Source: Gordionus sp. m RMFG-2023 | Taxonomy: Eukaryota; Nematomorpha; Gordioida; Chordodea; Parachordodidae | Reading direction: 5' to 3' | Assembly (NCBI RefSeq): GCF_954871325.1 | Contig: NC_088776.1 | Coordinates: 57,560,954 to 57,624,953, forward strand | Length of the DNA stretch: 64,000 nucleotides | Shown: in pieces, positions 11,601-23,600 of the stretch | Position numbering within the stretch: the first letter of the stretch is position 1 | Layout: every line of letters starts with the position of its first letter | Made by a program: the position numbers and the translations under genes | The notes under the pieces: generated by a model | What the model was told of the DNA's origin: nothing | The model's database searches: none | What the model saw: only the letters and a program-made list of their open reading frames with translations

Positions 11601-14600
11601 AACACAACAAATTATCATATTTTGGAAAACGAATTTATATACTCAAATAATTTTAATTTATTCCAAATTAATATTTGGACAATATAGCAGCATGTTTTAT
11701 CCCTCTAAATGATTTCGAATAAATTTGATAAATATATAATACTAGCTGGACGGGTTATCAGCTAGTATATAATATTTATCTAATGAACATTTACCTTGAC
11801 CCACTAAAATCTCCATATTCGTAAGAAAGTAATCGTTTATAAAAATAATAAGTAGGACCTACACTCACCCAGTACACTGACCCGGGTATTTTGAAAAAAT
11901 TAGAATATGGGCCAGCCTGTGTACCCGGGCCAGCCTTAGGGCTTGTCCTGCAGATATACACAGATTAAGCCTGTTTTTACTAATATCATTAATAAAAAAT
12001 ATTTTATATTATTCCTGTAGGATTTTTAAAGTCTTTGTTAGAAAAAAATAAAAGTCTCCAATCAGAATCCGCAAACCAGCAATTATACTGTGCTCTCAGT
12101 ATAGAAGAAATATCAATCAGACGGCAAATACATTTGAGTAAAACAGAATTCCATGGTTATGTGGATTTAGGAAATGGAATTGCAAGGTCGGAATCGCTTC
12201 CAATTGCAACAGAAGCATTATTTATAATGGCAACTTGCCTCAATGGGTCTTGCAAGATTCCACTTGATATTTCTAGTTTCTAATATTAATTCAATTTAGT
12301 TATGAATGCTCTCCATCACATACATGAAACTCGAGTTATCTGTAAAGCCTTAATATGTGATGGATTGGTCGCAAACAAAAGAATGGGTGAACAACTTGGT
12401 GTTTGCCCAAATCCGGAAAATTCAGTTCCATATTTCCTCCACCCTATCAATAGAGATGAAAAGGTCTATATGCTTCTAGATGTGTATCACATGATGAAAA
12501 TGATGGAGAGAATTCATAATTAAATCTATTAATAACTGGAAATTAATATTAGAAACTAGAAAATATTCAAGTGGAATCTTCCAAGACCCAGTGAGACAAG
12601 TTGCCATTATAAATAATGCTCCTGTTGCAATTAGAAGCGATTCCGACATTGCAATTCCATTGCCTAAATCCACATAACATGGAATTTTGTTTTGTCCCAA
12701 TGTAGCCGTTTGCTTAATATTTCATCTATACTGAGAGCACAGTATAATTGTTGGTTTGTGGATTCGAGACTTTTAATTTTTTCTAAAGAAGACTTTAAAA
12801 ATCCTAAAGGAATAAAATAAAATATTCTTATTAAAAATATTTGTAATACCAGGTCTAATCTTTGTATGCATTTTTTTTAAAAATTATATATTCTATTTAC
12901 ACCATTAAAATGGTCTATATGTCACTTTTATTGTTTTACTTTTTACGTCCCCTCTATATATAATATAATTAAATAAAATTCCTGTAAAATAATGTATTGT
13001 AATATAATATAATTAAGCTATTTTGGGCTCAGGCCCACAAGATCGATTTAGCGTTTCGAGGGCGTACGGTTTAAAAGGTAGCACGCTAAAAATCAAGCTT
13101 TGTAAAATATCATTTCAAAAATTCGGATATTTTAAGCGTTTGCATATTAAAACATTGTATCGTCTATCTATTAAAATAATAACCACATTTTAAGGTAATG
13201 AAAACCGATATTCCAAATGATAATTGTAAATTTATACTAATTTAAAAGGTAAAATTATATTAAGTATTCAAAATATAACAGTAGTTTTGGTTTAGCCATT
13301 TTTTAAAAAAATAGGCGAAAACGTTTTAACAACCCTAGTACCAGGTATTATATATTATATACTAAAAACAAGTACATATTTATAGTTTTTGACTTTCTAT
13401 TTTTGATTACCACATCCAAGCATTCAAATTTCTCAAATGCGAAAACTTAGGAATATTTAACCATTAATGTTTTGTAAGATTTTTATATAAACATAGATGG
13501 TATTGGCCTGATCTAGTGTTCAATATTTTAGTCAAAAAAATAATGCGTCTAGATTTCGTTATTAGATGTCCAAATCTTTCTGCCCATCCATGAGCAATAT
13601 CTCCAAGTTTACGTAATATCTTTGGCCAAAATATTGGGTTAGCCGTTTTCAAAAAACAACACTACCCGATACACATCAGTATTGATGCCAATCATCAATG
13701 ATAATATATTTTTTTACCAGGAAAATGTATTGATCTTGATTATGTTCTGGAACGCTAAAACACCGGCACAAGAAACGGCCAATTGAATGGCGACGTTGTT
13801 TTCATCCTTTTTATATAGATAAAAAAAATTGCGATTAAGTCAATAATTAATCATTTATTCTTTTTATCGATACAAGATACGCGTTTCGTTTAGCCTCGCC
13901 TACGGATGCGTAATTCATCGCTAAACGATATCATTCATATAATTTTACATTATTTGTTAATTTACGTATCGCATGAGCGACATCGTGGTATTTGGCGCTT
14001 AATATAAAAAGAGGCTTACCTTTCCAACAACCCCTGCTAAGACAAAATATTTTAACCCTGCATCCAAAGTGGTGGATAGTTATATCTTAAAAAATTACTG
14101 AATCCACCTTGGACGTATAAAAAATAGTTAATTTATATGGGATATGCTTTTGAAAATTCTTTTTTTCTATAATATACATGATTCTATTTTGGGAGCCGAA
14201 AAAAAATATATATTTAAAATATAATTAAAAAATTTTTTTAGGGGGCAAGTTCAATCCCCAGAAATGTGCATCTTTAAATACACTAATGTACATAATACCT
14301 ATAAAAAAAAATTCTCAAATAAAGGCTTTATACAGAATGTTTGTGAAAAATCATGCTAAATTTAACACTGCATTTTATTATCGATTTATATAAAACAAGA
14401 TCTGGGCATCTAGAATTTGAATCTAATTAGATCACGTTTCATAGGCATCATTTATTCATATTTTTATTTTCAATTATAATTCTAATATTTATTTTGTGAA
14501 TTATAAAAAAAATAATAATTGAGTGAATGAATTAATTAAATCGCTCACCAAAGCTTCGTACATTTGGACACCGTATGTTTCGAGCGTCTTAGCTATACAC

Positions 14601-17600
14601 AAGAAATTATATTCCGCATCTGCAGGAGTATGGCCCCTTTATTAGACGTACGTATTAAATTTTTTGAAAAAATGGTTAAAATAAAATGTGAAACAAACCC
14701 CTACCCCCCGTTTTTAACGATGAAATCTATCCCAAAATTAATTAATAATCTCGTTTATTCCCATCACTCTAACCTAGAGTCCTGCAGGGCTGGCAAGTCA
14801 GCCCGACGATTCTGCCTATTTTTTTGCTTGATTGAATATCACAATCATAATTTTTTTTTAAAAAATCAGGAATTGGGATCTATTTGCTATTCATTCACAT
14901 ATTTTTGTAATAGTTAGAATAAAAATATATGGACATCCATCATTAAATTTTCAAGGTAACTGCTGATTTAAATTTAAACGCATTTAAAGATAAAAAAAAA
15001 GAAGAATATTTTTGAGTATAAGAAGTTCTTCTCTATGGGGTGTACCCTGGTTCTATTTATTTTTGTTTAGCCTTAGACAGCTTTTGAACTAGCAACACCC
15101 TACTTGGATGGTGCCCGTGTTATTTTTCGCAATTTTTTCAAGGCTGTTTTGACGAAAGAGCATGTTGTTAGGAAATAATTCTATAGGCTTTTTTTAAAAA
15201 AAAAATTTTGGCCAATGATCGCGATGGACTTATTGTAGATCTAACTAAAAAAAATTGCAACTGGGCCTAAGTCCGATAAAAAAAACCTATTTTGCAGGTT
15301 TCTACTATACCCCTCTTATTAATATAGCCACAAAAGATCTTGAGAGGTTTTTGTCACCAACATTATAATAGTATATTTCGTAAGACTCTGGAGATAAATA
15401 GATCCGAACCGTATGTTAAGGTTAAATTATAGAAAGAAAAAAAAGAAAAATTGATCATCGGGAAAAAAAGATGGCAATAGCATCAAAAACTAGAAAGAGA
15501 AAAGGAGATGTGACTTGTGATTCTTGTGTAAATCCATTATTTTGGCGTTGACTTCGAGCGTTTGGTCGGGTATCAAATCAATTCTTGCTATATAATCACT
15601 GGCATTGTGATTGGACGTTTGCACGAATTCGTTTTGATCGTAATCGCCCAATTCGGCTTTTAAATGTTATATAAAGATAATTAGGGAATATATTATTGGA
15701 CCCTTATTAATTTTGTCATAGAAAAAAAAATAATTATAAGCCTCTTCCCTTTTTTATATTATATTATAAAGATACAATTTCTTTTGTTTTTTCTTTTCCA
15801 TTTTGTATATTGTGATTCTTAACATTTTAAAAAAATTTGTATCTTTTTCAATTCCCTGCTTTATATTTAAGAAATGTTAAGGGTAAATAAGGAGTAAAAA
15901 AAATATATTAACATTGGACGACGTAGCTAGCCAATAAGATGGCGTTATATTGGTCGGCGTGATTGGTTATCAACTTGCCTATTCGTAGATCCCTTTTTAG
16001 GTGCAAGAAAAAGTGGTACCTGTGGAAAAGTATGTTTTTAATTTTGTAAATTAGAAATTATATGTAAAATCTTGGACCTTCTCGTAGCAGTTAACGATTT
16101 AGCTTTAAAAAAACTGGTCAACAGTCATTGAATAAAAAAAATTGAGAGATTTCTAATCAACTTAAAAACAACATTGATTTTGAACATAGGATGTGGGTTT
16201 TAAATAGGTTCTGAGAAAAAAATAATAATATTCAATTCAAAAATACATTAACACTCATAAGCAAGCTAGTCTTGTTAAAGCCCAAAACGGGTCAATTTTT
16301 CTAAACGACCCTGTTAAGATTTAATATTACGTAAGCCTGGAGATTTTATTCACAGATGTCAGAAAAGTTTTGAAAATCTAATTTTCCAAATTTCATTCAA
16401 TATACCATTTTGGTTAAAATGTTAATAGGATCCTTTTTTTAAAAAAATAGACCCTTATCGGACTTCTTAACAATCCTAAGCAAGACAGAGCAGAGAGAGT
16501 AAAAACTAAATAAATCATTATAATCATTAGTATCCTTCTTTTTATTTCTTCCCCTTCCTTCGCAAAAAAACAAACAAAATAAAAAAGTTTAAAAAAAGAT
16601 GAAGGACGTTTAATTTAGTGCAGATTTTGATTATGTTTTTTTTTATAAATGTTAACCTCGTATATTCTTCGTATAACTTTTCGGGATCGGCCGCGAAGAA
16701 TTTGACCTTGAAGTAGAAAATGTAAGGATAAGGATCTAAAAGAATGTTTTTTTAAAGGTAAATATTTTTATTTTATAGTGTATGGATGTGTTTAGACACA
16801 CATATAGGCAAGCAAAATGTCATGTCCCGTCTGTCAAAAGCAGAACGAAGACTGGATTGATTGGCTTTCCTATTTTTTCGAGGATCGTGGTTCAGCCAGA
16901 TCGATATTTATGTTTCGGTCCGAACCTTACCTACCCTATAAATTTCAAAAAAAAAACTTTCCATGAACTTTTAAACGCAATATAATTTGTATTAAATTTT
17001 CCATTTTTTTATATAAATTTATAAATGACTCAAATGTTAACAGCAAAATTGTCTACGAATCAAAAGATAGGTATTCCAAACATGATAGAATATATTTCCG
17101 GTAAAATCAAATTTTTTAAATTTTGAAAAAAACGCGCTCAAAAAAATGATTTTAAGTTGTATAAATTAATATATTTGGCGGAAACACATTGACGCCTACA
17201 TATATATAACAAAAGGATTTTGAACCGGTTCAAAAAAATATATAGATTCGGTTAGCGCGATCGGTAACGGTTCAGAAAATTATAAAGGTTCTTTCCGGTG
17301 TAACGGGGTTCGCTCAGGGTCCCTATAATAGATTTTTCTTATAGTCGGTAGAAATGTAATTAACATCTATTAACTTAAATCTCGAGGCTTGAGTAATATT
17401 ATTTTGGCTAAAATCTTAATTTAAAAATGGCTGAATCGAGCCGTTTGACAACACAACCTTCATTGGCCGACCTTAGTTATATCATACGAATCTTATTTAT
17501 TTCCTCTCTTAGTTAGGGTAAAATTTGTTATAAAATTCTGCACATAAAGGGTTGAAATTTAAAAGGTTTTTTGATGTTTGATTAAATATTGCAACTTTCT

Positions 17601-19475
17601 TATCATCCATTTATTCTCATAATTTATCCTCATAACAAATTAGTCATATAAACAGCTGATCTGTCATGGTACTTAACTGAATGTAATAGTATTTTTATTA
17701 TTTATTTTTTTAAAATGCAAACTGTTTTGAGCTTGTTTTCGCACCGATTTTGTAGGATCTAACCATTTCTGTAAATAATACGTTTCATTAAATTTTAAAT
17801 TTTAGGTGACAATAAAAAATATTTCCTATTCCGCCATTTCTATCGTAGAAAAGGACATGGTTAGAAAATGTGTAAAAAAAGAAGAAAGTATTCCCAATTT
17901 CTATTGGACTCCAATTTTTTAATGGTTTCGATAACCAATCTTAATAATATTTGATTTAGTTTCCGGTTAACTTTTGTTTTATAAAAAAAAATAGGAGTTT
18001 TGAAAAATAATAATCGAGTTAGGATAGCTGTACCTTAAATGCATTAGGTGTTAGAAATAAAATAATAATAATAAAATATGGACGTAGAGGCTAAAAAATT
18101 AATTAAATATTATAAAATAATTTATGCGGGGGGGTGGGGGGGGAGGGTGGAGGGGGGGGGGGGGTGAATAAATTATTTTATATATACCCATTCCTGAGAT
18201 CCTATGAAGGAATCTAGAAACTCCAATCCGAAGTATCCCTTCTCCACGAGTTCCAAATGTTCGGTCACTTTGTCGAGCAAAAATTGGCCTTTGGCTTTAG
18301 TCTGGAATTTTTGTATAAATATAAATTATTAAAGTTTCCGCAGCCCTGTAGCTGAAAAGGGATTCGTTCCTCTCCACCAGAAAAAACAATTTTTCTGTCC
18401 CTAAAAATGGACCCCAAATATGTTTTTTTGAGCTATAGATTCTATCTGCCGAATGGCAAAAAAAAATTTATAGCTTATAAATCGTGAAATAAAAAAAGGC
18501 AAACGTCATCAGGCACAAATATGTCAATCATTTAAAATAAATCGGGCTAGCAACTCACATTATTGTGATTCGAGTTCTTCAAGATAAAGGTTATCTCAAT
18601 CCTTTTTTTTAAATGCTGAGCAGTCCTAAGTTATAAGTTCGAAAAATATTGCTAGGCAAAGGAACTTTCCGTATCACGTTCGTTCCCTAGTGAACGTCAC
18701 CCGTGATAGGTTAAGCCCGTTACACGTGACCTGAATTATAAAATAAATCGATTCAACATTTTTTGAAAAAAATAATTTTGGGCCGTGAAACGTCGTCTTT
18801 CACTAGTTTGAGGGGTAAAAAAAATGACGGGACTTGATTCCATCATAACTATAAAATAATATCCTTCCGCATACATCTATTAAATAATAATTTATTTCCT
18901 TCTTAAAAATGTCTGATAATTGTGATTATTTCCAACCCCCTGTGTCGGGCAGGAAGGAAGTTAAATCAATTTTTAAAAAGATGATAAATAGGGTAAAGTG
19001 AAGGGAGGCAAGTGGAGCCTCTTTTTGGTTTGTTTAGGATTAATTTAACGCTCGAATGATTAGCCCCTGATTCCTAGTTAGCGCGAATTCGCGGCCAATC
19101 ATACCAAATACTCAGTATTTTTGTATTCTCCGCCGCCAATTCGCAATAAATGTGAATGCAGGGTAAGGCTATAATAATATATGAGCCATGGTTATTAATT
19201 AGGAATATAAATGTCACCTGTCCCTCTAATTTAATCGCTTACCGATAAAGATAAGATTTATATTTAAAAAAAACAACATAAAATTGAAGAAAGTTTTTTT
19301 TTAAATAAAAAAACAAAAAAAATCTAACATCGATTTCGAACATCTCTTGAGTATCGTCCAAGAAAAATACGCGGCATAATATAGTTGGTTCTTTGTGATC
19401 AATCTCTTGCTTCAAGCTTTCGTTTTCCCTAACATTGTAAACGCCACTGGGAACCCCGAAAAATCTTAGCGACAT
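8689..19475 (-). CDS. Ptpmeg-like (PTPN3/PTPN4-type) FERM protein, 5' part of gene
   Basis: Ten exons with matching phases and mostly good splice sites: 19475-19329, 18301-18188, 17768-17723, 16735-16657, 16019-15913, 15656-15515, 14636-14549, 13806-13718, 9836-9773 and 8867-8689, giving 351 codons plus two bases. The start is MSLRFFGVPSGVYNVR. Then follow the FERM lobes: GQFLLDKVTEHLELVEKGYF, WLDPTKSVRKQ, VKFFAADPEKLYEEYTR, VVQSELGDYDQNE, TPADAEYNFLCIAKTLETYG, IIKINTFSW, ISFKKKFF and NFWKSCIEHHTFFRLLDPPP. From memory, the YNVR start, the EEYTR and SELGDYDQ motifs and the proline-rich exit match PTPN3/PTPN4 best among FERM proteins. The domain targets proteins to the membrane cortex. The last donor (AG|GTTTTT) is poor; read-through ends three codons later. 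The PDZ and phosphatase exons expected of the family are not found in 1-8688, so they lie outside or are absent. Confidence 0.9.
9011..9313. repeat. 303-bp uninterrupted purine tract, (GAAGA/GAGAA)n
   Basis: Only A and G occur from 9011 to 9313, in mixed AAGAG and AAG units. One T at 9010 separates a further short purine run starting about 8995. It lies in the Ptpmeg-like intron between exons 9 and 10, so the transcript carries a pure CU tract some 150-450 nt upstream of the exon-10 acceptor. The long Lys/Arg/Glu open frames through it are artefacts of the repeat. Confidence 0.97.
9888..10118. mobile_element. Short inverted-repeat element (MITE-like)
   Basis: AATCAGCTGGTTATGCGCCA at about 9940 is mirrored by TGGCGTGTTACCAGCTGATT at about 10054. 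The outer parts GCCATTCATTTATT and AGTGAATGAATGGC also pair. No coding capacity. It sits in the large intron between FERM exons 8 and 9. Target duplication not determined. Confidence 0.65.
10119..11980. other. Intronic DNA without a recognised gene
   Basis: Part of the 3.9-kb intron 8 of the Ptpmeg-like gene. AT-rich, and no exon or known repeat recognised. Confidence 0.5.
12035..12523 (+). pseudogene. P-element (THAP9-like) transposase fragment
   Basis: Two open pieces, 12035-12283 and 12302-12523, read as consecutive parts of a P-element/THAP9 transposase catalytic region. The first has EEISIRRQIH, then FHGYVDLGNG, then ATEALFIMATCLNGSCKIPL; the family has 'GYVDYG...ATEALVFM..GL.G.WK.P'. 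The second has VICKALICDGLVANKRMGEQ, then HPINRDEKVYMLLDVYHMMK, matching the family's '..T.DG...N......LG...FPHP.....VY...D.CHMLKL'. The aspartates in the CDG and LLDVYHM motifs are visible. The first piece stops before the expected GYFLV segment. No THAP domain, GTP-binding-like domain or element termini are present, so this is an internal fragment and not mobile. Confidence 0.85.
12476..12790 (-). pseudogene. Inverted second copy of the P-element fragment
   Basis: The minus-strand reading gives CYVDLGNGIAMSES, ATGALFIMATCLTGSWKIPL and then EYFLVSNINFQLLIDLIMNS. It therefore keeps the 'KIPxxYFLV' stretch that the plus-strand copy has lost. It overlaps the end of the plus-strand loop sequence, as expected at the turn of an inverted duplication. 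It is also only a fragment. Confidence 0.8.
12844..13717. other. Intronic DNA without a recognised gene
   Basis: Rest of intron 8 up to the exon-8 donor. The open frame 13464-13652 (minus) encodes FWPKILRKLGDIAHGWAERF, which I could not assign and which does not fit the FERM reading. The piece near 13290-13350, ending TTTTAACAACCCTA, resembles the termini of the GTTAAA-type MITEs seen at 16.3 and 50.7 kb. Confidence 0.4.
16276..16480. mobile_element. MITE with TTGTTAA-type inverted ends
   Basis: The left end TAGTCTTGTTAAAGCCC is mirrored by GGACTTCTTAACAATCCTA on the right, with AT-rich non-coding DNA between. Related ends occur near 13.3, 17.4, 23.3 and 50.7-50.9 kb. It lies in the intron between FERM exons 4 and 5. 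Confidence 0.55.
18127..18164 (+). repeat. G-rich tract with G-quadruplex potential
   Basis: At least six G runs of three or more within 38 bases, 24 bases from the FERM exon-2 donor (18188/18187) on the intron side. The transcribed strand makes this a C-rich tract in the RNA. Confidence 0.85.
19074..19164. mobile_element. Palindromic MITE, family copy a
   Basis: Starts AGTTAGCGCGAATTCGCGGC and ends AATGTGAATGCAGGGT, with the shared core CAAATACTCAGTATTTTTG. Four related copies lie in introns of the NELF-B gene (48.5-51.6 kb). This copy is in intron 1 of the Ptpmeg-like gene. Confidence 0.7.
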
Positions 19476-20094
19476 ACGATTAGTTTCTAATCAGTGCAAT
19501 TATTTTATTTATTTATATATAAATAAACATAATATGATAATTATTTATATTTTTTTAAAAAAAAGGCATACACAAGACGCTTCAATTAAAACGAAGCCGA
19601 TATTAAATAATCGGATCGGGCCGATTTTTATTGGCGACGAGAAGGATTAAAAATATGATTTAACGAGTCACGTGGCAAATAAAAATCGCTAAATACGGGT
19701 TGGCGTAGAGTATCAGGTCGGTTTTATATGAATATCGAATATGTGGGCTGGGATAGGATCGGTAGAGTTGGAATTTCGATCATTTTGGTTTTCTTTAATC
19801 TAGGGCTGTATAACTCTAATAAATATTGGATTCGAATAGGGGGAAAAAATTTGTGGATGAGTAATGCCCTACTTAAACCCATCCATGGCTGTACAAAACA
19901 TTTGTATAGGTGGAAGAGAATGTAACAAAGGTATAGGGTTGATAATTAGATCAATCAGAACTGTAAGTGGAGTAAATGTGATGCAAAATCAACCCATACT
20001 AAAGGTCACTACCAACAATAAAAGAGAAAAACCTAACTTATCGAGGATAATAAACCGGGATCCGATGCAGTAAAACTTGTAATCAAAAAATACC
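19476..20094. other. Region upstream of the Ptpmeg-like start codon
   Basis: Probable 5' leader and promoter side of the FERM gene. No TATA element or non-coding exon can be assigned with confidence. Plus-strand open frames at 19728-20073 lack any recognisable family. Confidence 0.4.
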
Positions 20095-20640
20095 TAGGAT
20101 ATGTTTAAAATCAGGGTTGGCAAGATTCATCAATAGACCGGAGGAGTATATACCGTCAATTTTTAAAATCGGAAGAAAAAAATAAATAAAAATATTTGAA
20201 AAAATGATTATGTAATCACAATGCTCCTATTTATTGGGTGCTCAATATCAAAGGAAGCATCTTACTAGTAGTGAATTAAATGATGTGATATAATACAAGA
20301 ATTAGGCATTTTACAAAGCGATGATCAAAATATTTCATGTGATATCATAAAATTTCAGAAGTAAAAGCAGCATTCTTAATAGCAAATTATGTGCAAAGCA
20401 AATAGCTTTCATAAGAAACAATCAGATTGCAGCCACATGCTAGTGGAATTGGTCTTGCCTACCAACCAAAAGAGATATGGCATTTTACTAACAATTCCTA
20501 GTTCTACTTCTTCGGAAATAAATTGGACTATTTGGGTTAACATCCCTAATGCAGATAAAAACAAAGATATGTTCTCTTTAGCTGTCAATTTATAGAGCGG
20601 AAACGGAAATCAATCTATCAATTATATTTTGGGGTAATAA
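20095..20640 (+). pseudogene. hAT transposase C-terminal relic, copy B
   Basis: A diverged copy of the sequence at 3.43-3.90 kb, with shared blocks AATCACAATGCTCCTATTTA, GAATTAGGCATTTTACAA and ATTTGGGTTAACAT. The open frame 20389-20595 ends ILLTIPSSTSSEINWTIWVN and then IPNADKNKDMFSL, which matches the hAT C-terminal dimerisation motif 'SSAxSERNWS.xG.IH...RN.L'. Upstream the frame is broken. Only the 3' part of a transposase is present and no terminal repeats were recognised. The two copies are strongly diverged, so this is an old family. Confidence 0.7.
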
Positions 20641-20659
20641 TTAAAATCAAAGATACGAC

Positions 20660-23600
20660 TAGAAGAAATTTAATATTTTTTTAAGCCGACAAATAAAAAT
20701 TTAAAAATTCTGGAATGAATTTTAGGTGTGATATTATTATAGTTATATATTATAAAGAAGAAAAAAAAGTTTCCCCGTTTTATTCATTCAAGGAAAATTC
20801 CAATGAAAAAAAGGAAAATCTTCATTCGTTTATCGTGCGGTTATTCTTTTCTTATTTACTATTATCTTATTTATATCTTAAAAACGAAATATCCTAATTG
20901 GTTAGTTGAGCATGCTAAATTTATAAGTGAGTAAAAAAATTGTTGTTTAACCCTTCAATTCTCCGGTGAAAAAAATTGGCATCCTTTTCTTTCTTTGGAT
21001 ATGAATATGATGATAATGTCATTTTTTCATATTAAACTCAAATATATATATATATAATGATATTCATATTACACTTTAAATAATTTTATTATATTTACTT
21101 TCAGAATCTGCAAAAATTATAAATTACGTATTTACCCTGGTGGAGTCTCGCAAACCCTAAATTAGTCATAAAATGCTTATCTAAAAAAACTACTCCACCA
21201 AAATATATGAAATTTGGAATATAAATTCTAAGATATATTTGATGAGGCTACCGAAGATTCCAATCATAATAAAAAACCTTTTTTGGAGGATTAAGTGCAT
21301 TTCAAAAAGTATTCTAGCTTTGACATATCAGCTGTGATTTTGCTAGCGATTAATTTTGCATCGCTTGTGCAAATCGCGCTTACCGCAAATGTAGCATTAT
21401 TCTTGAACTGGGATTCTAGCATTTCTAATATTTAAATCTTTTATATTTATAGCGCGCGTTTTTATGTTAAAAGGCCTGATTTTCTCAGATGGTTCAACTC
21501 AGGAGAAATGCCGTTACATCAGCTAATTTATTTTAATTTCTGTTCTGTTTATGATCACGTGATCTGTCAGATTTGACAGGTTACATAATAAAACTGATTA
21601 AATATTACTAAAACCAAATAATAAATCTTTACTCCTAATCCCATATCTCTCGTATCTTTAATTAAACATTAACCCATATCTCTATAAACTTTAATCCAAC
21701 TTCTTTATACTTCAAGATTCTTGTTTAAGTTTCAATATATATCTCATCCAATTAAAAAAAAATTTCCTTTAGTTGAGCTATTATCAAAATATTCACGGGG
21801 TCAGGTTTATGATTTCAGCCAATGACAACACATTTTTTACTCGTTAAAAGCCGATGATTGGCTAAACCCTTACGGACATTATAGTATAATTTTTTATTTA
21901 AAAAAAAATTTTTTTTTAAATCATTATACGTTAAATTTTTAATTTGTCATAATAATAAAGTTTTGTGCAAGTTTAAGTTTTTCTTAAAAATACTTATTTC
22001 TTATTATTATTATATTATTGTTTTATTGTATTATCTACTAGCTATTATGTTTAGCTATACTATAATTATGTATATATTATTTGATAATAATATACAATTT
22101 ATATAAGTTCAATTCGCATGAAATGAATAGAATTAATTGACTAAATAAAAATTTTAAAAGTTGAGTTTAAAAAATTATGTCAATATATGGAATAATAATA
22201 TCATAAAATAAAAATACACAATTTAAACTGAATAAATGGGGTTTTCTTTCTTTCTTTCTTTCTTTTATTTCCTTCAATTACTCGTTTCCACTTGGGCTTA
22301 TAGACTCCTATCCTAAACAACATTTTTAAATTTTTTAAGCGTCTAAGCTGATTTGCCGATTTATCGCACTAAATAGCATATCATACAGATTCAAGGGAAA
22401 ACTACATTGCCAGGTTAAACCTATTGATCTAAACTGAAAATCTTACATTGATGTATTGTCCACAACATACACCAAAAGCTACCCTACCTACCACCCCCAC
22501 CCCACATTAATTTTACTTTATATCCACGTTGATACCGACCGATAAAATGCTTTGCCCAATTTATCCAGCCAGCGGGACAGGCTTTAGGACCAAGCCAACC
22601 TCTAATGCTTAATGCCAGGTTCTGACAATCCATCCTTTTACAAAAAGTCCTAAATTGTTTAAATAAATGGCTAAATAAATTGATTATTATTTTTTATGTA
22701 TCCTTTAAAATCTCTAAAAAATTAATATTGAAGTGGGTATTATACTGTATATTTCAATGGATTTTCTTCTTTTTCATATTTAAGAGATATCCTCCATTTT
22801 TTTTTAGCGATCTATTGTTAAAAAACTCAAATTGAAAATATAAGTATATAACTTTCTCTAACATCGATATTAATTTAGAATATTTTTCGGGAATAAATAA
22901 GTAATATTTTCAAGTCAAACAAAGAGGGAACCAATATAGTCAACCATTAGGTGGGAATCTAATCGATAGCAATAAACATAACAAAAAAAAATTATCCCCG
23001 ATAAATTTTATTTTCCCATTTTTCTTACCAAACTAGCATTTGGTAATTTTTCGCAATCTCAAAAGGGCCGGATTTAACATAATTTTATTTAATTTTAAGA
23101 GATGTCCTATTTTAATTTTACGATTTTAGACAAAAAATAAATAAATAAAGCATACCCCGATATTTTTGTTTAATAAATGTTTCAAACCTTTCTACCATTT
23201 ATGAGTAAAATCCAAAGGCTTGCAAATAATATTTTCTTGCCTAAAATATTGGGCAAATAGTTTTTTGCCCAAAAATCGAGTCGTTTAAAAAACACTATTC
23301 GGGCACCTAGTTTTTTTAAAAAAATTATCCAAAAAAACTAATATGTTTTTCTACCTTCTCTCAGTCTTCTATTTCCACAAAAAAAAAGAATTTCGATTTT
23401 TAATTTAAGATAAATACTTATGAATTTTTAAAAGCTTGTAGTAGTAATTTATCTTATTTTACGAGTATTCAGAGCTTCATGTCAAATCGATAAAAAATAT
23501 ATTATATTATTTCGTAGGATCCCCTTGAGGTTTGAATGAAATTTTGTATATATATAAACTAATGTATACGTAGCTAAAGGGGTCAAAATAAGAAATATTA

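Larger units (their letters stand above)
11985..12843. repeat. Foldback made from a P-element fragment
   Basis: The left arm (about 11985-12335) and right arm (about 12480-12843) are inverted copies. For example, GTAGGATTTTTAAAGTCTT at 12018 pairs with AAGACTTTAAAAATCCTAAA near 12790, and AGTTTCTAATATTAATTC at 12277 pairs with its complement near 12540. The loop between them is about 150-230 bases and belongs to the same transposase gene. The arms differ at a few percent of positions. The structure lies in intron 8 of the Ptpmeg-like gene. Confidence 0.85.

Noticed and set aside
13464-13652. Minus-strand frame FWPKILRKLGDIAHG as a FERM exon
   Set aside because: It superficially recalls 'FAWPKILKIS', but the true exon is 9836-9773 (ISFKKKFF), which has correct splice sites and phase.
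14011-14027. 17-bp candidate micro-exon with AG and GT flanks in the Ptpmeg-like gene
   Set aside because: Exons 7 and 8 join in phase and align without a gap to the family, leaving no room for it.
14564-14917. Plus-strand 117-aa open frame
   Set aside because: Its first part is the complement of FERM exon 7; the remainder has no recognisable family.
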